A program made the translations under genes and the position numbers. This document shows positions 31,912-39,349 of a stretch of DNA of 44,712 nt, in pieces. The stretch covers positions 1-44,712 of the forward strand of contig CANDMV010000012.1 in the NCBI GenBank assembly GCA_947385875.1, given 5' to 3'. Position 1 is the stretch's first letter, and the number at the start of each line of letters is the position of its first letter. The stretch is from an uncultured Eubacterium sp. Its GTDB lineage: Bacteria > Bacillota > Clostridia > Lachnospirales > Lachnospiraceae. Under the pieces are notes generated by a model. The model was not told where the DNA came from and ran no database searches. It saw only the letters and a list, made by a program, of their open reading frames with translations.

Positions 31912-33759
31912 TTATATTTTTCTCTTTAAAACCGCCCACATGCCATATCCATCATAAGGCACATTATAATACCTGTCAAATCCACGTGCTTCCGCAAACA
32001 ACGGGTCATACACCCTGCCATTCAGCTCTACCCACGCATGACCAGTATCGCAGGCTACATATACAGTCTCATATCCACACTCGTGAAACAAAAAAGCCGT
32101 TGCTGCCGCCTCTGATACGCAGCAGCCCTGATGCTTGTCAAATATATCATTCGCAAATGTAACTTCCCATCCGGGCTGCTTATAAATAGGCTTCAGACGC
32201 CGATAACGACGATATGGGAACTGGAAAATCCAGCGAAAGCACTTTTCAATCTTCTGACTCTTACTATCTGATTCATTTGTGATCTCTTCTACAACCGCCC
32301 GCGCTTTCATCATCGTCCGGATCTTCTGCTCACCGGCCTGAGTCGGCTCTGCGATGCCGTTCCCGCTGATCTTAATGCCGTCTACTTCGGCTGATGAAGC
32401 CATCTTCCCGTTCTCTCTATCGAAATAATAGTAATCACCGCCTATTTTCCGCCAGCCGCGCAGAAAATCGCCGCTTTTATCTACATAATATGTACTGCCT
32501 GCCTGTGCTAAAAACTGATTTGCCGGCTTCCTACTCATATATTGAAACGGTTTCTTCGACAGTACAAACTCTCCGCCTTTGGAAATCGTAATTTTAATGC
32601 TGCCATCCGCAGATGCTATATATGGCTGGCAGAACTGCGCCGCAAATACGTGATTATTTTTATCATAACGGTATACATACAGCGAATCGCCGGCTTTAGA
32701 TGAGCCCACATCTTGTACCGGAACCGTAAGATCTACATTTGTCTTATATCCGCTGCCAAAAGAAAAACGGAACGTCTTGACACCGCCTGATCGTATTTTG
32801 TTTTTCTCCATCGCCTTGAATACATCATCATGAAACGCGCCGGATGTATTACCTGCCCTTTTTTCCTCAAACAGCAGACATAATTCTCCTTCTGCCTGTT
32901 CCAGATCATCGGAATCTACTTTTATATAACGGCTGATGCCTTGTGTATCTTTGATTCTTACCTTCAGATTTTTGCCGCTTTCTGCTGCCGCTTTTACAGC
33001 TGCTTCCTGAAGCACGATGCCATTCGGCACAGCCACCTTTTCGCTGCTGTCTGATGGTGAAATCATAAGCGTTATCGTATCTGTTTTTTTATTTCCGTCA
33101 GCTTTCTTTATTACGTCTTCGCAGATCACAAGCTTTACGCTTGGCGCCGCTGCTAACAGCACGCTATTTATTTTGATCGGAACTATCATTGCCTGTCCGC
33201 TTTTCTTAACGCTCGTATCTACTGGTATAATGCTGATATCTGTTAGATTCCTGCAGCCCAAAAATGCTCCTGAATGAAGATCTGCCACACTGTCTGGTAT
33301 CTCGATTTTTTTCAAAATGCTGCATTTTCTAAACGCCGATTCTTGAATTCCTACTACCTGATAGACACTGCCTGCATCTTCTATCCGCTCCGGTATGTTA
33401 ATTGTACTTTTAACTTTCTCCGTGTATCCGGATACATAGCAGGTATGACCATCATACAGTTCATATTGAATCCCCTGCTTATCCGTATACGTCTCTGCGC
33501 CATCCGCTGTCTCTGACGATACTTCCATCCCGTCTGATGACTCCGTTGATGATGCTTCTGTGCCGCCTGTCGATACTAATACAGATCCTTCTGCGCTGTC
33601 TGGCATTTCTAAAGCTGATTCATTCTGCCCGACTGTATTCTGATCTCCTTCCAGTTCTTTTGCGTTTGCATGTAAAGAATTGCTAAAAAGAAGTAATACT
33701 GCCATAAAACCTACAAGTAAAAACACCCTGCCATTTTTTCTGCAAATTTTCAGTTCCAT
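31912..33759 (-). CDS. Large surface protein: leucine-rich repeats, wall-binding repeats and transglutaminase domain
   Basis: 615 residues, four parts. Signal peptide (about 1-34); Ser/Glu/Thr-rich spacer (about 35-92); BspA-type leucine-rich repeats (about 115-178; ESAFRKCSILKKIEIPDSV, SGAFLGCRNLTDISI); a beta-rich middle domain (about 185-405); wall-binding repeats (about 420-470; YYVDKSGDFLRGWRKIGGDYYYF); and a C-terminal transglutaminase-like domain (about 475-615) with C547 in HQGCCVSEAAATAFL, H574 in TGHAWVEL and D585 in VYDPLFAE. The leucine-rich part is short (about two units). It heads a three-gene operon and carries the only protein-binding module of the cluster, so it may choose the target. 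Confidence 0.87.
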   Translation of the reverse strand: MELKICRKNGRVFLLVGFMAVLLLFSNSLHANAKELEGDQNTVGQNESALEMPDSAEGSVLVSTGGTEASSTESSDGMEVSSETADGAETYTDKQGIQYELYDGHTCYVSGYTEKVKSTINIPERIEDAGSVYQVVGIQESAFRKCSILKKIEIPDSVADLHSGAFLGCRNLTDISIIPVDTSVKKSGQAMIVPIKINSVLLAAAPSVKLVICEDVIKKADGNKKTDTITLMISPSDSSEKVAVPNGIVLQEAAVKAAAESGKNLKVRIKDTQGISRYIKVDSDDLEQAEGELCLLFEEKRAGNTSGAFHDDVFKAMEKNKIRSGGVKTFRFSFGSGYKTNVDLTVPVQDVGSSKAGDSLYVYRYDKNNHVFAAQFCQPYIASADGSIKITISKGGEFVLSKKPFQYMSRKPANQFLAQAGSTYYVDKSGDFLRGWRKIGGDYYYFDRENGKMASSAEVDGIKISGNGIAEPTQAGEQKIRTMMKARAVVEEITNESDSKSQKIEKCFRWIFQFPYRRYRRLKPIYKQPGWEVTFANDIFDKHQGCCVSEAAATAFLFHECGYETVYVACDTGHAWVELNGRVYDPLFAEARGFDRYYNVPYDGYGMWAVLKRKI

Positions 33760-33892
33760 CTCCTACAATCCCTTCCGACCTCATTTGTCTTATTTTTACA
33801 TAATTTAGCAGTCATAGACCATAATAAATTTATCACAAAAACGAGATGAATGCAATCATTATCTTTTCATGGAATCTCCAAATCGTAACCGT

Positions 33893-34031
33893 TTGTTACT
33901 ATTTACAGCCTGCCACGTATTAACAATTCAGACAAAGTGTTGCATTGCGGCTTCGCGGACGCCGGGTGAGGGGAGCGGTTCCGTCTTCTGGAGACTTTTA
34001 CAGAATGCTAAGAATCCCAAAGCATTCTGTG
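33893..34031 (-). repeat. Dispersed repeat family B, copy B3
   Basis: Read leftward: hairpin CAGAATGCTTTGGGATTCTT closed by AGCATTCTG (34001-34029, perfect 9-base arms), TTCTGTAAAAGTCTCCAGAA, GACGGAACCGCTCCCC, CCGGCGTCCGCGAAGCCGC, GTCTGAATTGTTA, then CAGGCTGTAAATAGTAAC. It matches copy B2 on the other strand almost throughout and ends 4 bases from the stop codon of the radical SAM gene. Confidence 0.8.
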
Positions 34032-34032
34032 T

Positions 34033-34902
34033 TTACGTTGTAAATAATGACAGCTGCTCATACTTTTCGGGAAATTCACGCAGATACGCAAAGCACTTAT
34101 CAACCTCATGTACAATGCCATTCTTTGTACACTTTTCCTGAAACAAAGCCATCAGCTCCCGGTTCCTGCCGCTTTGTATCTCATAGGCATAGCCATATTT
34201 ACGGTGGTATCTCCCTTTCATACCCGGAAAATGTGTATCCAGCGCCTCGTAAAAATATTCTCTGTCTCCCTCTCGCAGCGTCACTCCCATCCCAAAGCAG
34301 ATGATCCCATATACTCCGGCCTGAACGCATGACTCCAGAATTCCCTCAATATTCTCACGCGTATCGTTTAAAAACGGCAGAATCGGCGACAGCCAGACAA
34401 TCGTAGGTATCCCATGCTCCTTCATGACCTGAAGCACCTTTACCCTTTCTTTTGTCGTACAGACATTTGGTTCCAGTATTCTGCACAAATTTTCATCATA
34501 AGTCGTCAGCGTCATCTGCACTACACACTTTGCCTTCTTATGAATGCTTCGCAATAAATCCAAATCTCTGAGAATCCTGTCTGATTTTGTCTGAACCGTC
34601 ACACCGAATCCATAGCGGTCAATGATTTCCAGACATTTTCTCGTCATCCCAAGCGTCTCTTCACAATGCATATACGGATCACACATTGCGCCTGTTCCAA
34701 TCATGCATTTTCTGCGTTTCGAGCGGAGCGCCTGTTCCAAAAGAGCCGGAGCATTCTGCTTTACCTCAATATCCTCAAAATCATGGTCAAATCCATAACA
34801 ACTGCTTCTGCTGTCACAATATATGCATCCATGCGTGCATCCGCGGTATATATTCATCCCGTTATGAGCTGACAGGATCCCCCTGGCCTGAACAAAATGC
34901 AT
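34033..34902 (-). CDS. SPL-type radical SAM protein
   Basis: 289 residues. The cluster motif is C22, C26, C29 in YRGCTHGCIYCDSRS, followed by an SPL/Rv2578c-like barrel (GTGAMCDPYMHCEETLGMTRKCL; VQTKSDRILRDLDLL; WLSPILPFLNDTREN). These proteins resemble spore photoproduct lyase in fold, but the smaller members, like this one, are not shown to repair DNA, and their substrate is unknown. GGGAGG lies 7 bases before the ATG. It is a single-gene unit with a family B repeat abutting its 3' end. Confidence 0.88.
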   Translation of the reverse strand: MHFVQARGILSAHNGMNIYRGCTHGCIYCDSRSSCYGFDHDFEDIEVKQNAPALLEQALRSKRRKCMIGTGAMCDPYMHCEETLGMTRKCLEIIDRYGFGVTVQTKSDRILRDLDLLRSIHKKAKCVVQMTLTTYDENLCRILEPNVCTTKERVKVLQVMKEHGIPTIVWLSPILPFLNDTRENIEGILESCVQAGVYGIICFGMGVTLREGDREYFYEALDTHFPGMKGRYHRKYGYAYEIQSGRNRELMALFQEKCTKNGIVHEVDKCFAYLREFPEKYEQLSLFTT

Positions 34903-35126
34903 AGCAATGCCTCCCTGATTTTATATTAAATTTTAGACGGAACCGGCATCCCCGGCACCATACATGCCAAATCATCACTTACCTGTGCTACATTATGCCG
35001 TACATAATAAATAGTCTTGCTTGTACTTAGATTATAGCATTAGCAAAAAGAAATCACTATCATTTTTTAATATTATACAGTATGTTTCTGCCATTCAAAT
35101 AAGGGGAGGGAATTTTGGATAAATCC

Positions 35127-35190
35127 TCAAGATCATGCCCTATAAGTACATCTCGCGGAAAGCATTTTTCAAACTCGTTCAAGAGTCCGC
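35127..35190 (-). repeat. Dispersed repeat family A, copy A3
   Basis: Read on the minus strand: GTTTGAAAAATGCTTTCCGC, GAGATGTACTTATAGGGCAT, GATC. It matches copy A4 at the window end with a few changes. The 361-base gap 34903-35263 otherwise holds only the DUF1836 promoter and AT-rich sequence. Confidence 0.7.
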
Positions 35191-35215
35191 TTGTGGCAGC
35201 TGCTATAATTTTAGC

Positions 35216-35244
35216 TTGCCATATAGTTTTTAATACTATATAAT
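35216..35244 (+). promoter_or_regulatory. Sigma-A-type promoter of the DUF1836 gene
   Basis: TTGCCA (35216-35221) and TATAAT (35239-35244), 17 bases apart, with the ATG 20 bases downstream of the -10 box. The leader is therefore very short, just enough for the GAGGTGAG ribosome binding site. Confidence 0.75.
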
Positions 35245-35263
35245 ATACTTCAGAGGTGAGAAT

Positions 35264-35890
35264 ATGACCATAGATAAAAAAGATCTTTTGAACAGTATTT
35301 TAGAAAGCTTAAACCGGATTGATTATATAAAGCCAGAAGATATTCCAAACATCGATCTGTATATGGATCAGGTTACTACTTTTATGGACGAGCAGCTTGC
35401 TGCTACAAAACGCTACCCGGATGATAAGATTTTGACAAAGACCATGATAAATAACTATACAAAGAATAATCTGCTGCCGCCGCCTGAAAAAAAGAAATAT
35501 TCCAAAGAACATCTGCTGACACTGATCTTTATTTATTATTTTAAAGGGATATTAAGCATCAGCGATATTCAGAATCTTTTAAATCCAATCACAGATAAAT
35601 ATTTTTCAGACAGCAGCTCGCCGAATCTGACTGAAATCTATGAAGAAGTATTTGGTCTGGAAAAAAACGAAGCCGATATGCTGGCAAAAGATATTACCCG
35701 CAAATTTCAGACAAGCAGCCACACTTTTCCTGATGCTCCATCGGAGGAACGCGAAAACCTGCAGCTTTTTTCTTTTTTAAGTATGCTCAGCTTTGATGTA
35801 TATGTAAAACGTATGCTGATAGAAAAAATTATTGATGCCAGGCTATCCGACCAGCCTAACGATAAGAGCAAAAAAAATAATAAAAAATAA
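35264..35890 (+). CDS. DUF1836 domain-containing protein
   Basis: 208 residues, normal for DUF1836. The conserved helical region at about 55-150 reads YPDDKILTKTMINNYTKNNLLPPP-KKKYSKEHLLTLIFIYYFKGILSISDIQ. The TMINNYTKxxLLPPP segment and the helix pattern resemble a MerR-like DNA-reading helix, so a regulatory role is often guessed. No target is known. GAGGTGAG precedes the ATG. It ends in a Lys/Asn-rich tail. Single gene with its own promoter and terminator. Confidence 0.88.
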   Translation: MTIDKKDLLNSILESLNRIDYIKPEDIPNIDLYMDQVTTFMDEQLAATKRYPDDKILTKTMINNYTKNNLLPPPEKKKYSKEHLLTLIFIYYFKGILSISDIQNLLNPITDKYFSDSSSPNLTEIYEEVFGLEKNEADMLAKDITRKFQTSSHTFPDAPSEERENLQLFSFLSMLSFDVYVKRMLIEKIIDARLSDQPNDKSKKNNKK

Positions 35891-35925
35891 CCGGGCGTAT
35901 GCTTTCCTTTCTGTTTCCAGACAAA

Positions 35926-35965
35926 AACAGCGGTAAAACTCTGCCAGTCTTACCGCCTGTTGTGT
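35926..35965. terminator. Bidirectional terminator
   Basis: AACAGCGGTAA (35926-35936) pairs with TTACCGCCTGTT (35950-35961), followed by GTGTCGCTTTT on the plus strand and by TTTTTGTC on the minus strand. It ends the DUF1836 transcript and that of the small membrane protein from the other side. Confidence 0.8.
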
Positions 35966-36085
35966 CGCTTTTCCAATGAAAACTGTTTTTTGTTTTACTC
36001 GAAACTGCCAGATCTTTTTCAGCGCTTGAACTTACGCATGGAAGCAGCATAAACACTACATTTTTGCACACTTCCGGCATTTCTT

Positions 36086-36289
36086 TTATTCTTGGTCATC
36101 TATATTTTTCTCATTCTTAATCAATGCTTCATAAATCGATATACCGAAACTTGATGCCAATATAGTTTCCACTGCATTATTCATATATCTATTTATGTCA
36201 ATGCCCTTCATATTGAAAAAAATATGGATTAACATTAAGATAAACACTACGATTGCCACTGCGGCAGTTCCTTTTAAAAAATGCTTCAT
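36086..36289 (-). CDS. Small membrane protein divergent from the LytTR system
   Basis: 67 residues from ATG 36289 (AAGGAAG 9 bases upstream). A longer frame starts upstream of the -10 box and so cannot be translated. One strong membrane helix (about 7-26; GTAAVAIVVFILMLIHIFF), an Asn-containing loop, a second weak amphipathic stretch (ETILASSFGISIYEALI) and a charged acidic tail. I do not recognise the family. It is transcribed away from the AgrC-like kinase gene with their promoters back to back, which suggests a regulated target or a helper of that system. Confidence 0.65.
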   Translation of the reverse strand: MKHFLKGTAAVAIVVFILMLIHIFFNMKGIDINRYMNNAVETILASSFGISIYEALIKNEKNIDDQE

Positions 36290-36333
36290 AGCCTGATACT
36301 TCCTTTCCAAAATAAATTGATTTACCGAAGGAT

Positions 36334-36363
36334 AGTATACCATAGAAAACAGTTTTCCTTCAA
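36334..36363 (-). promoter_or_regulatory. Promoter of the small membrane protein
   Basis: Minus strand TTGAAG (36358-36363) and TATACT (36334-36339), 18 bases apart, about 45 bases before the ATG at 36289. Confidence 0.6.
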
Positions 36364-36450
36364 AATAGTCATAAAATGCCCCATTTCGTACATAAGTGCG
36401 TCATTCCCCATACAAAACACGCATTTATTCATCATTTTTGCAGGACAGCC

Positions 36451-36479
36451 TTGATACGAAGAATGACATAAAGTATAAT
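36451..36479 (+). promoter_or_regulatory. Promoter of the LytTR two-component operon
   Basis: TTGATA (36451-36456) and TATAAT (36474-36479) with exact 17-base spacing, 36 bases before the kinase ATG. I looked for paired LytTR boxes in 36364-36450 and saw only weak candidates (ATTTCGTAC / GTGCGTCATT). Confidence 0.75.
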
Positions 36480-36515
36480 TAGGGAAGTAAATATCGAAAG
36501 AAGGAATCTATAGAA

Positions 36516-37811
36516 ATGTTATTGTCTTTTTTTGAGCTTTCTCTTGCTATTCGTAATGTATGGCCAAAACGTATGAGTCTCAAAGCGTTTATCGTTCTTT
36601 ATATGCTGCTGTTGCTTGCCGGGATGCCTATAACACTCCTGTCCTGCATACCGTACGGTCTGTTCGCTATTCCTGCGGTAGTTTGTATTTATGGATTAGT
36701 TACCTGCCGGGAAACCGCCGCACAAAATGTTTGTATGGGCATGATTGGATTTGTACTTACTGTCATAACAAATAATTTTTTGACAAATTTTCTGCACATG
36801 CTGATTCCCCTGTCTTTTATCAAACAGAAGTATGTCTCTTTTGAGGTCAGGCTGATTTACACTTTTCTTTTTTATTTGATGACACTGTTCTGCGGCAGAC
36901 TGATTAAAAAAATATTGCTATCATCAAAAAGTGTTTTACGCCTTCCGCAGACATGGTATCTGATTGATGCCGCATCACTGCTCCTTATAACCACCTATCT
37001 GTTCGATAATTTGATTCCAGGGCAAAACGGTTCGATTGGCAGATTGATATATAATAATTTCCTGCATGTTTCAGGTTATCTGCTTGTTATGCTTTTTTTG
37101 CTTCTGGCGATGCGCTGTTCCTATCTGGACAAAATACAGACAGAATCAAAGCAGAAAGCCCTGTTGGATTTACAGGACTACACGCACAATCTGGAAACGA
37201 TGTATCATAGTCTGCGCTCCTTTAAGCATGATTACATTAATATTTTACTCTCTATGTCCGGTTATATTGAAAATAACGATATGGACGAATTAAAGCAGTT
37301 TTTTGAAGCCAAAATCTTCCCCACCAAGAATCTGATTGCTCAAGGTGATTACAAACTGACTCAGCTTAGTAATATTGATGTATTGGAAATCAAGAGCCTG
37401 CTCTCTGCAAAAATGATTTACGCCCACGAGTCAGGGATTGATGTCACGATTGACATTCCCGACAGAGTGGAAAGTTTTTCAATGGATACTGTAGACCTTG
37501 CCAGAATACTGGGAATTTTTTTAGATAATGCGATTGAAGCCACGACTATGACCAAACAGCCGCAAATAGGCTTAAATATCATACGGCATGAGACTGGTGT
37601 GTCAATCACAATAAGCAACCGCTTTCAGGATAACGGCGCAGTATTACATAATTTAAAGCAAAAAGGGGTTAGTACTAAGTCCGGACATCAGGGAATCGGG
37701 CTTTCCAATGCCCAGAAAATCATCAATTCCTATGACAATGTACTGTTGGAAACAACTATGCAGTGCGGCTGTTTCATACAGCGCATGGAACTTGCTGACA
37801 GAAAGGAATAA
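36516..37811 (+). CDS. AgrC-like GHKL sensor histidine kinase
   Basis: 431 residues. Six or seven membrane helices fill residues about 5-210, the usual sensor of peptide-responsive AgrC kinases. A coiled linker (TESKQKALLDLQDYTHNLETMYHSLR) leads to the phospho-histidine in RSFKHDYINIL and a GHKL ATPase domain with N box FLDNAIEA and G box GHQGIGLSNA. Partner response regulator follows 76 bases later. No agrB/agrD pair is in the window, so the signal is unknown. The last 37 bases of the gene are duplicated in the spacer behind it. Confidence 0.9.
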   Translation: MLLSFFELSLAIRNVWPKRMSLKAFIVLYMLLLLAGMPITLLSCIPYGLFAIPAVVCIYGLVTCRETAAQNVCMGMIGFVLTVITNNFLTNFLHMLIPLSFIKQKYVSFEVRLIYTFLFYLMTLFCGRLIKKILLSSKSVLRLPQTWYLIDAASLLLITTYLFDNLIPGQNGSIGRLIYNNFLHVSGYLLVMLFLLLAMRCSYLDKIQTESKQKALLDLQDYTHNLETMYHSLRSFKHDYINILLSMSGYIENNDMDELKQFFEAKIFPTKNLIAQGDYKLTQLSNIDVLEIKSLLSAKMIYAHESGIDVTIDIPDRVESFSMDTVDLARILGIFLDNAIEATTMTKQPQIGLNIIRHETGVSITISNRFQDNGAVLHNLKQKGVSTKSGHQGIGLSNAQKIINSYDNVLLETTMQCGCFIQRMELADRKE

Positions 37812-37877
37812 ATGAATTTTCAAGAGTGCGGCATTGTATGGTTTCATGCAGCACATGGAACTTGCTGACAGAAAGGA
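37771..37877 (+). repeat. Duplicated 3' end of the AgrC-like kinase gene
   Basis: The 37 bases at 37771-37807 recur at 37841-37877 with two mismatches, 70 bases apart. The copy lies between kinase and regulator genes and provides GAAAGGAGTGA, the regulator's ribosome binding site, where the original has GAAAGGAATAA. Confidence 0.85.
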
Positions 37878-37887
37878 GTGACATCAT

Positions 37888-38607
37888 ATGCTAGACATTT
37901 TTGTGTGCGAGGATAATGCCGTACAGCGGCAGGCTATCGTACAAATCATTCAAAATACCGTTCTGATAGAAGAACTGGATATACAGCTGGTTTTAAACAC
38001 AGGAGACCCTTACGTACTGCTGGAAAAAATCAAGACCAGCCAGAACACAGGTATTTATTTCCTTGATATCGACCTTGGCAGCGATCTGAACGGAATGCAG
38101 CTGGCAAAGCAAATCAGATTATTTGACCCTCGCGGTTTCATCATTTTCATAACCGCACATTCTGAACTAAGCTACATGACCTTCCAGTACCGGGTGGAAG
38201 CTATGGACTTTATATTAAAAGATAACCCTGCAGAAACGAAGGTGAAGATCAGAGAATGCCTGTTAAATGCAATGGAACGTTATACACTACAGACCAACAA
38301 GACACACAAAGTGTATACGATTGAAACCGGCGGACGAAAAATCAGCATAAATTATGATGATATTTTATTCTTTGAAACCTCCTGCAATCCCCATAAAGTC
38401 ATTCTTCATGCAGCAGGCCGGCAAATTGAATTTTTCAGCACCATAAAAGAACTGACGAACGCATTAGACGGTGATTTTGTGCGCTGCCACCGGTCATTCC
38501 TGGCAAACAAAAAGAACATAAAAGAAGCAAACACGAAAAACCGCATCATCTATTTTACCAATGGAGAAACCTGCCCTATGTCCACAAGAAAAATGAAAGG
38601 ACTCTGA
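37888..38607 (+). CDS. LytTR-family response regulator (AgrA-like)
   Basis: 239 residues. The receiver domain (1-125) has acidic residues E8/D9 and phospho-acceptor D60 in YFLDIDLGSDLNG, as in AgrA. The LytTR DNA-binding domain (about 140-239) shows YTIETGGRKISINYDDILFFE, the HKVILHAAGRQIEFFSTI strands and FVRCHRSFLANKKNI. LytTR proteins bind direct repeats spaced about 12 bases. The ribosome binding site lies in the duplicated copy of the kinase 3' end. A hairpin follows the stop. Confidence 0.92.
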   Translation: MLDIFVCEDNAVQRQAIVQIIQNTVLIEELDIQLVLNTGDPYVLLEKIKTSQNTGIYFLDIDLGSDLNGMQLAKQIRLFDPRGFIIFITAHSELSYMTFQYRVEAMDFILKDNPAETKVKIRECLLNAMERYTLQTNKTHKVYTIETGGRKISINYDDILFFETSCNPHKVILHAAGRQIEFFSTIKELTNALDGDFVRCHRSFLANKKNIKEANTKNRIIYFTNGETCPMSTRKMKGL

Positions 38608-38631
38608 AAGCAGCTTTCCCACGTCCTGCAA

Positions 38632-38666
38632 AAGCTCCTTTTTCCCCTTCTGCATAAAAGGAGCTT
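38632..38666. terminator. Hairpin between the LytTR regulator and YerC genes
   Basis: Perfect arms AAGCTCCTTTT (38632-38642) and AAAAGGAGCTT (38656-38666). It separates two convergent genes. On the minus strand it is followed by TTGCAGG, so the U-tract is short. Confidence 0.65.
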
Positions 38667-38687
38667 GAAAATGCAGCATTTCCAACA

Positions 38688-38981
38688 TCAGTCTTTATTT
38701 ATCAGACGCTTTAACGCCATATCATATCCATCATGTCCATAATTCAGCGCTCTGTTTACTCTGCTGATTGTCGCCGTAGAAGCGCCTGTCTTTTCCGCAA
38801 TATCCATATATGTCCGGCTGTCCCGCAGCATATGCGCAACTTCAAACCGCTGGGATAATGCCTGTAACTCATTTACGGTACATATATCTTCAAAAAACTG
38901 ATAACACTCTTCTCTGTTTTTAAGAGTCAATACTGCGTCAAATAAGCGGTCTGCCGCTTCTGTCTTAAGATCTCTCCCCAT
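38688..38981 (-). CDS. yerC: YerC/YecD family TrpR-related protein
   Basis: 97 residues, the standard length. The TrpR-like helix-turn-helix is at about 40-85: ELQALSQRFEVAHMLRDSRTYMDIAEKTGASTATISRVNRALNYG (given by its ends), with the recognition helix TATISRVNRAL. The ending GHDGYDMALKRL is typical of the YerC group. Family members are presumed DNA-binding repressors; the regulon is not known to me. AAGGAG lies 8 bases before the ATG. Confidence 0.9.
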   Translation of the reverse strand: MGRDLKTEAADRLFDAVLTLKNREECYQFFEDICTVNELQALSQRFEVAHMLRDSRTYMDIAEKTGASTATISRVNRALNYGHDGYDMALKRLINKD

Positions 38982-39213
38982 ATCCGTGCTCCTTGTACAT
39001 ATAAATCTCTGTTTGAAATTTTAGCATATTAACCCTTTAAAGTAAACAGCTAAAATAAACTTGTAAGCTGCAGAGTACGTAAAAAAGTACGTAAAGACGT
39101 GTAAATTATGCCAAGAGCCTCAATAATAAATGCTAGTTATCTACAGAAAGAAATTATACTGACGAGCTGCTTATAACGAATGATATAAAAAGTGTAAAGC
39201 CTGATTAAATGAC

Positions 39214-39242
39214 TTGCAATCAGTCATGGTATCTTTTATAAT
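39214..39242 (+). promoter_or_regulatory. Sigma-A-type promoter of the third MATE gene
   Basis: TTGCAA (39214-39219) and TATAAT (39237-39242), 17 bases apart. The predicted start of transcription is downstream of ATG 39245, which rules that codon out and leaves a leader of about 100 bases. The rest of the 368-base gap 38982-39349 is AT-rich and shows no gene; AGTACGTAAA repeats once near 39084. Confidence 0.75.
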
Positions 39243-39349
39243 GCATGTTGATAGTTTATCAAAAAAAGAAAAAGTCATATTTCAAAAAGGAAATATCTGG
39301 CATAGTTATGATCAAATGTAACCACTGCCATAGGAAAGAAGGGATTCAC

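Noticed and set aside
24586..33759. Surface cluster considered as a sortase-pilus locus
   Set aside because: No LPxTG-type sorting signal or sortase gene is seen; anchoring appears to be through wall-binding repeats, lipidation and membrane helices.
35856..36080. 74-codon frame starting 5 bases after the small membrane protein stop, considered as an AgrD-like signal peptide gene
   Set aside because: The frame runs through the bidirectional terminator at 35926-35965, so its stop would not be in the transcript. It lacks the amphipathic leader and the usual Cys-plus-tail pattern of AgrD, and has no good ribosome binding site.
37812..37868. 18-codon frame MNFQECGIVWFHAAHGTC in the kinase-regulator spacer
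   Set aside because: It follows from the duplication of the kinase 3' end. It has an AAAGGA nearby, but no sign of selection can be judged from one sequence.
39245..39349. Upstream start of the third MATE gene with a CNHCHRKEG segment
   Set aside because: ATG 39245 lies 2 bases past the -10 box and would not be transcribed. ATG 39308 has no ribosome binding site at usable spacing. The Cys-containing stretch is therefore leader, not protein.
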